Shown here piece by piece: positions 59,100 to 64,000 of a stretch of DNA of 64,000 bases (the first letter of the stretch is position 1; each line of letters starts with the position of its first letter). The notes under the pieces were generated by a model. It worked only from the letters and a program-made list of their open reading frames with translations, was not told the DNA's origin and did no database searches. This DNA comes from Toxonevra muliebris (lineage: Eukaryota > Arthropoda > Insecta > Diptera > Pallopteridae), in assembly GCA_963691655.1 (NCBI GenBank), contig OY829329.1:60525408-60589407 (forward strand), read 5' to 3'. Both the position numbers and the translations under genes were made by a program.

Positions 59100-59599
59100 A
59101 AGTTGATGGAAAATTCTTTGAAAAACTTAATTTTTAATCGAAAAAGTTTGTTATTTTTTTTCCAATACTTAGTTCTGAAGTACGTTTAAAATTAATTTAA
59201 AATCTATTTAGAATGTTTTCAAATTTATATTAATTTTATATTATTCGAGAATAACTTAACAATATTCAAAAGTACAAATTTTAATTTAAAATTTTTGGGA
59301 ACCAATACGAAGCATTCGAAAATGAGTTTAAACTATGTTCCATAATCAATTTGAAATATTCGAAAATAAATTTGTAACATTGAAAATAATATCGAAGAAT
59401 AGTACATAATATAAAATTAATTTCTTATGCTCAAAAATTAATCTGGAGTTTTGAAAAACCAATTTGAAAAATTCTAATAGCGATTTGGAGTATTCGAAAA
59501 CCAACTTTTATTCAAAAGTAAATTAAGAAATATTTCGAAATAAATTTTTGGTGTCCTTAAATCAATTAGGGTACTAAAAAGTATATTTCTATTCATTTA

Positions 59600-60898
59600 T
59601 TAGGAGTATGAATGTATAAACTCGTAATTGTGACAAACTTCATATCTATCATACGCGCAATTTTTTTGACATTGACAGCTATTCTATCTCGAAGAGCGCC
59701 AAAAATACTATAAGAATTGATCTGTCAAATAATTTTCATAATTTTACAAAAGTGTTTTACTATAGCTGAAAATGTCGAATTTCGTGCCAACAAAACAACA
59801 TTAGGGGAGGGCGGGAAGTTTTAATTTGCTTCTTCCATTTAAAGAAAAACGCAACTGAAGCACATCGTTTACTCACTGAAGCTTATCCTGACTGTGCTAT
59901 AGACGTTAGAATGTGTCAGGTGTGGTATGCCCGTTTCAAAAGTGGTGATTTTGATGTTGAAGACAGGGAACGTTCAGGCGGCCCGAAAAAGTTCGAAGAT
60001 GAAGAATTGAAGGCATTACTCGAAGAAGATTCATGTCAAACGCAACAAGAACTTGCAGAATCTTTAGGAGTTGATCAATCAACCATTTCTAAACGATTAA
60101 AAGCATTGGGAATGATTCAAAAGCAAGGAAATTGGGTGCCGTACGAATTGAAGCCGAGAGACGTCGAACGACGATTTTTCACATGTGAACTGCTGATTTA
60201 ACGACAGAAAAGAAAGGGTTTTCTGCATCGTATTGTGACTGGCGATAAAAAGTGGATACGTTACGATAACCCAAAGCGTCAAAAATCATGATGACCGCCC
60301 GGACATGCATCAACATCAACGGCAAAGCCGAACATCCATGGATCCAAGCTAATGCTGTGTATTTGGTGGGATATGAAAGGTGTCGTGTATTATGAGCTGT
60401 TGAAACCGAATGAAACGATCAGTGGCGACCGCTACCGTCTACAATTGATGCGTTTGAGCCGAGCATTAAAGGATAAGAGGCCAGAATATGAGAATAAACA
60501 CGACGAAGTTATTCTTCAGCACGACAATGCTCGGCCGCATGTTTCAAGGCAAGTAAAAACATACTTGGAAACGCTGAAATGGGAAGTGCTACCCCACCCG
60601 TCGTATTCTCCAGACATTGCTCCTTCTGATTACCACTTGTTCCGATCGATGATACATGGCCTGGCTGAACAGGCCCGCACTTCCGTTCTTTCGAAGAACT
60701 CAAAAAATGGGTCGATTCATGGATAGCCTCAAAAGATGAGGAGTTCTTTCGACGCGGAATCCGTATGCTACCAGAAAGATGGGAAAAGGTTGTGGCTAAC
60801 TATGGACAATATTTTAAAGATAAAAATTTATAATCACTTTTTCACAATAAATGTCCAAATTACGACAAAAAATACAAGTTTATACATTCATACTCCAA
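59600..60898 (+). mobile_element. mariner element, copy 2
   Basis: 1299 bp with ends TTAGGAGTATGAATGTATAA and CATTCATACTCCAA, flanked by TA (59598-59599, 60899-60900). Nearly identical to copy 1, but with different lesions: an insertion with stop near 59800-59815, E to stop at 60199-60201, and changes at the first catalytic region. It is inserted in the AT-rich minisatellite. Confidence 0.95.
59772..60830 (+). pseudogene. mariner transposase, copy 2, broken
   Basis: The start MSNFVPTKQH at 59772 is followed by a G-rich insertion relative to copy 1. The main N-terminal frame then runs 59911-60201 (CQVWYARFKSGDFDVEDRER; SLGVDQSTISKRLKALG) to a TAA. The region of D1 reads VTGDKKW where copy 1 has VTGDENW. 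Another shift lies near 60280-60290. The D2-D3 part is open in 60352-60726 (QHDNARPHV; SPDIAPSDYHLF), then a short insertion near 60670 shifts the C-terminus into the frame ending at about 60830. Copies 1 and 2 have non-overlapping defects, showing independent decay. Confidence 0.9.
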
Positions 60899-61480
60899 TA
60901 TTTTTAAATCAATTTGGAATAATTTGAAATATCATTGAAACCATTTTGAAATATGTATTTCTGAAACCAATTGCGAATATTCTGAAATTAGTTTGAAGGA
61001 TGTTTGAAATATTTTGAAATCAATCTAAAATTTTCTGAAATCAATTTTAAATATTCAAAAAACCATTTTGATTGGTTTTGAAAGCAATTTGCAATATATT
61101 TAAACCAATTTGAAAATTAAAAACTCAATTTTACATATTCAGAAATAAATTTTAAATATTTGAATATCAATCTAGAATATTAAAAATTATATATTTAATT
61201 TTTCATAAAATAAATTTTGAAAACCGGAAATTTATTTCGTAACGTATATTTGAAAATCATTTTAGAAGATTTGTAAACTGATTTTAAATATTCGCAAAAT
61301 GATATTTTTGAAATAATCGAAAACCAATAAGTTTCGAATATTCAGAAATAATATTGAAAGATTGAAAAGTGATCAGTTTGATATATTTTCAACCTTCCTG
61401 TATCTGAAATCTACAATATTTAAAAATATTTTTGAAACAATTTGAAGTATTTTGAAATCAATTTGTGTTATTCTGAAATT

Positions 61481-62929
61481 ATTGTAAAGTTATTATTAAG
61501 AAACCAGTTTCGAAAATTCTGTTTTACATCTGAATGTCTACAACCTACATTTATCCACTGGGTTGTTTTAGTTTCCCCGCTACCTCTACAACTATTACAA
61601 GCATAGATAAACTGACAAGCAAACAAACAAATAAAAAAAAAACGCAAAAAAAAAAAATATATGCCTATTCCAAAAAATGTGTTTGAATAAAGTAAATATT
61701 GCATGCAATAAGTAGAGTAGAAGTAGTGGTGCTACATATAAATACAAATATACAAACAAGTACAATAGTGTAAAACAAAAGGAAATCAGAGCGAGTGGCG
61801 GCAAAACAAATGAAAAGGTAATGGTATGAAATGATATGAAATGCAAAAGCGTCCAGAAACAATGATAGAACGAACCACTGCTAAAATGGCAGCAGCAGCA
61901 GCAGCAGAAGCAGCAGTGGAAGCTTTTGTGCGAAAGTGGATTGCAAAAATGTAAAAATTATTGCCAACTGTGTGCGAATAAAAACATATACATATACAAT
62001 TTCAATGATACTTACATAAACACACAGACATTAATATACATTTGTAGCTGTGTGTGCATGTGTGTTTGTACTTTGGAGCACATTGCACTTTTATGCCATA
62101 TTACTCTGTTAGTAATTGTTTGAATGTATGTGTATCTGCGCTCTGTTTTTGTGAATATTTGTGTGAATATTTGTGTGTGTGTGTGTGCATAGTGCGGGCA
62201 TTGCCCACACTTTTACAATGATGAAAGGCAAAAATTTTGCTGCCAACACTATTGTATTTGTATTTGTTGTTCATACTTTTATTTTTTGGTATTATATGTA
62301 CATAGATAGTAGTATATTTAATGAAAAATCTATTGGAAGCGTGCAAATTTTTGTAGGGAAATGATTTTTTCCAAAATTTGTTTCGCTGTATTTATTTATT
62401 TATGCATGAATATATGTGTTTTTGTTAGTGTGAATGTATTTTGTTTTATTTTATGAATTCGTGTATATTTTTGAGATTTTTGATATTTTGCCAACTCATC
62501 ATTAAAATGTAAAATGTAAATTGCAAACTACATAGTATATTTTGTTGTTACATACTTTTGTGTTGGCAACATTGTTCAGCGAAATAATTATTACTATTAT
62601 TGTGGGTTATATAGTTCTCTTCTTTTTTAGTTAAAAAGTTATTCAATTTATTATTGTATACTTTGATTGTTTGACTTTTAGAGTTTTATGAAGTACAAAG
62701 TTTATCAGTGTAATTAAAATTAATAGCCAAGTGACTAGAACAAAAACTTTAGATGCAAATTGTGCAAATTTATAAGTGTAGAAGTGTTTCATTTTTTTTT
62801 TTTTAGGCGTAGCTTTTCATTTATTAAGCAGCTAGCAAAAATACAACGTTGGCAATTAAAGGAGTTTGTTTAAATGATTTCTGTGAGGAGTGCTCACTTG
62901 TAACGATTCTGTACCTGTTGCTATTTCGG
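61481..62929. other. Gene-free stretch with CAG and GT microsatellites
   Basis: A CAG run at 61889-61918 and GT-rich sequence at 62046-62065 and 62171-62189. Open frames follow low-complexity sequence. No supported gene. Confidence 0.5.
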
Positions 62930-63720
62930 GAATGTTCGATAACCTGTTTGGGTTATTCGAGAATCATTTTCGCTTATTCGAATGTAATTTTTTAATATTT
63001 AGAATAAATTTCGAATATTCGATTATCAGAATTCGATATTTAGAATATTTGTAAATAAATTTTAATATTCGAAAATCAATTTATATTATTTAAAAATCAA
63101 TTTTTAATTTTCATAAATCAGTTCGTAATTTCTGAATGCTAATTTGTAACATTCGAAAACGAATTTGAAGTATTCAAAAACCAATTTAGAAGTTTTAAGG
63201 CTGAATCTAAAACATTTGGAAATTAACTTGGATTATTCGAAAATAATTTCGTTATATTTCAAAACTCATATTCGAAAACTGGTTGGTAATATACAAAAAT
63301 TAGTTTTTAATATTCAGAAATTAATTTTTGATATTCTTAATTTTAAATTAATTTTTAGTAATCGAAAACCAATTTGAACGGCAATAAATTTGCCATTTTC
63401 GAAAATTAAATTGTACCTATTATTCGAACACTAATTTAGTATTTAAAAACTAATCAGTTTCATTGTATTCGCAACCCAATTTCTAATGTTCAAAAATCGA
63501 TGTGGAATGTGTGTTAATTTTTAACATACGAAAATCCATTCTCAATATTATAAAATCAACTTTTAGTATTTAGAAACAAATTTGGAATATGTGAAAATCC
63601 ATGTCAAATATTCGAAAATTAATTTGAAAGTTTATTTGTAATACTCAGAAACCATTATTTAAAAATCAATAATATTTAATATTAAAAATTAATTTTTAAT
63701 ATTCGAATTCTGTTAGAAAA
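62930..63720. repeat. AT-rich minisatellite, further tract
   Basis: Same TTCGAAAA/CAATTT variants as 59100-61480. The frame 63165-63377 is a translation of the repeat. Confidence 0.8.
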
Positions 63721-64000
63721 GCATCCCCTCTAATTTTTTATAACAAAAAAATATGTTAGAAAAATTAGTGTCAAAAATTCCCAAAAAGAAGAGTCCAGAG
63801 AGGGAGAGGAAAATGGTTGAAAAAACAAGATGTTTATTAGCTTACTACAACTACCAATTTGGCCTTAGATGTTAAAGTTAAATGGCTTCCAATTAATAAG
63901 CTTTTCAATCGATTTCAATCAGCTCTCAGCTGTGATCATCAAATCTTCATAAATAATTGTGGCATAGTAGCCTATGTATATGTTTTCGAAACAATTCACC
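63721..64000. other. Unique sequence to window end
   Basis: Nothing recognised. Confidence 0.4.

Larger units (their letters stand above)
59100..61480. repeat. AT-rich minisatellite (AATATTCGAAAATCAATTTG type), split by mariner
   Basis: Irregular tandem variants of about 20-25 bp with TTCGAAAA and CAATTTG segments cover 59100-59598 and 60900-61480. Mariner copy 2 sits between the halves. A third tract of the same repeat lies at 62930-63720. Confidence 0.8.

Overview
The window looks like intergenic or intronic DNA of a higher insect, most likely a cyclorrhaphan fly. This is inferred from the strongly AT-rich background, abundant fly-type microsatellites, and insect transposon families (mariner, maT, Tc1, piggyBac, hAT, jockey-type LINEs, BEL/Pao and Gypsy-type LTR sequences). 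No complete host gene was found. The only host-gene signal I would defend is a 49-bp candidate internal exon at 4650-4698. There is a 200-N assembly gap at 43245-43444.

0-9 kb: a non-autonomous hAT-type copy (1002-2024); a 2-kb fold-back locus (2150-4155) enclosing a 550-bp-period direct repeat with a well-formed hammerhead ribozyme motif (3068-3116); the candidate exon; and a hAT-type element (6216-8186) with a perfect 8-bp target duplication that has been invaded by a LINE (about 6940-8061).

9-18 kb: a minus-strand LINE (9299-11350) split by a solo LTR (9607-10415) with a 4-bp duplication; two tRNA-like segments; AT-rich minisatellites (13.1-14.1 and 15.9-16.1 kb); and a maT (DD37D) transposase broken by a single stop (16616-17683).

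18-33 kb: a second hammerhead-like motif on the minus strand (18128-18167); mariner copy 1 (22251-23540) beside a fold-back MITE; a LINE tail fossil (24.7-25.1 kb); a decayed mariner (26.8-27.3 kb); a piggyBac-type element (27571-29008) inserted at TTAA in an inverted-repeat element whose uninterrupted copy lies at 41518-42490; and a minus-strand jockey-clade LINE (30431-32870).

33-47 kb: a three-unit, 353-bp-period palindromic array (35562-36590); a 2.3-kb element with inverted ends of about 430 bp, TTA flanks and the fossil of a Cys-rich protein (36710-39018); and a BEL/Pao 3' end with its LTR (45256-46130) joined to another inverted-terminus element (46131-47108).

47-64 kb: a purine-rich minisatellite tract interrupted by a hAT-type copy with 8-bp TSDs (49440-50888); a 159-bp fold-back MITE (51401-51559); a larger fold-back (52046-52774); a Tc1-type element with IR/DR ends (54151-55771); a third hAT-type copy (55960-57043); and mariner copy 2 (59600-60898) embedded in an AT-rich minisatellite that recurs at 62930-63720.

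The genes do not form a pathway. They are layers of nested mobile elements. Nesting order, duplicated target sites and an empty-site paralogue let parts of the insertion history be read directly. All transposase and reverse transcriptase genes seen are interrupted, so nothing here looks autonomously active.
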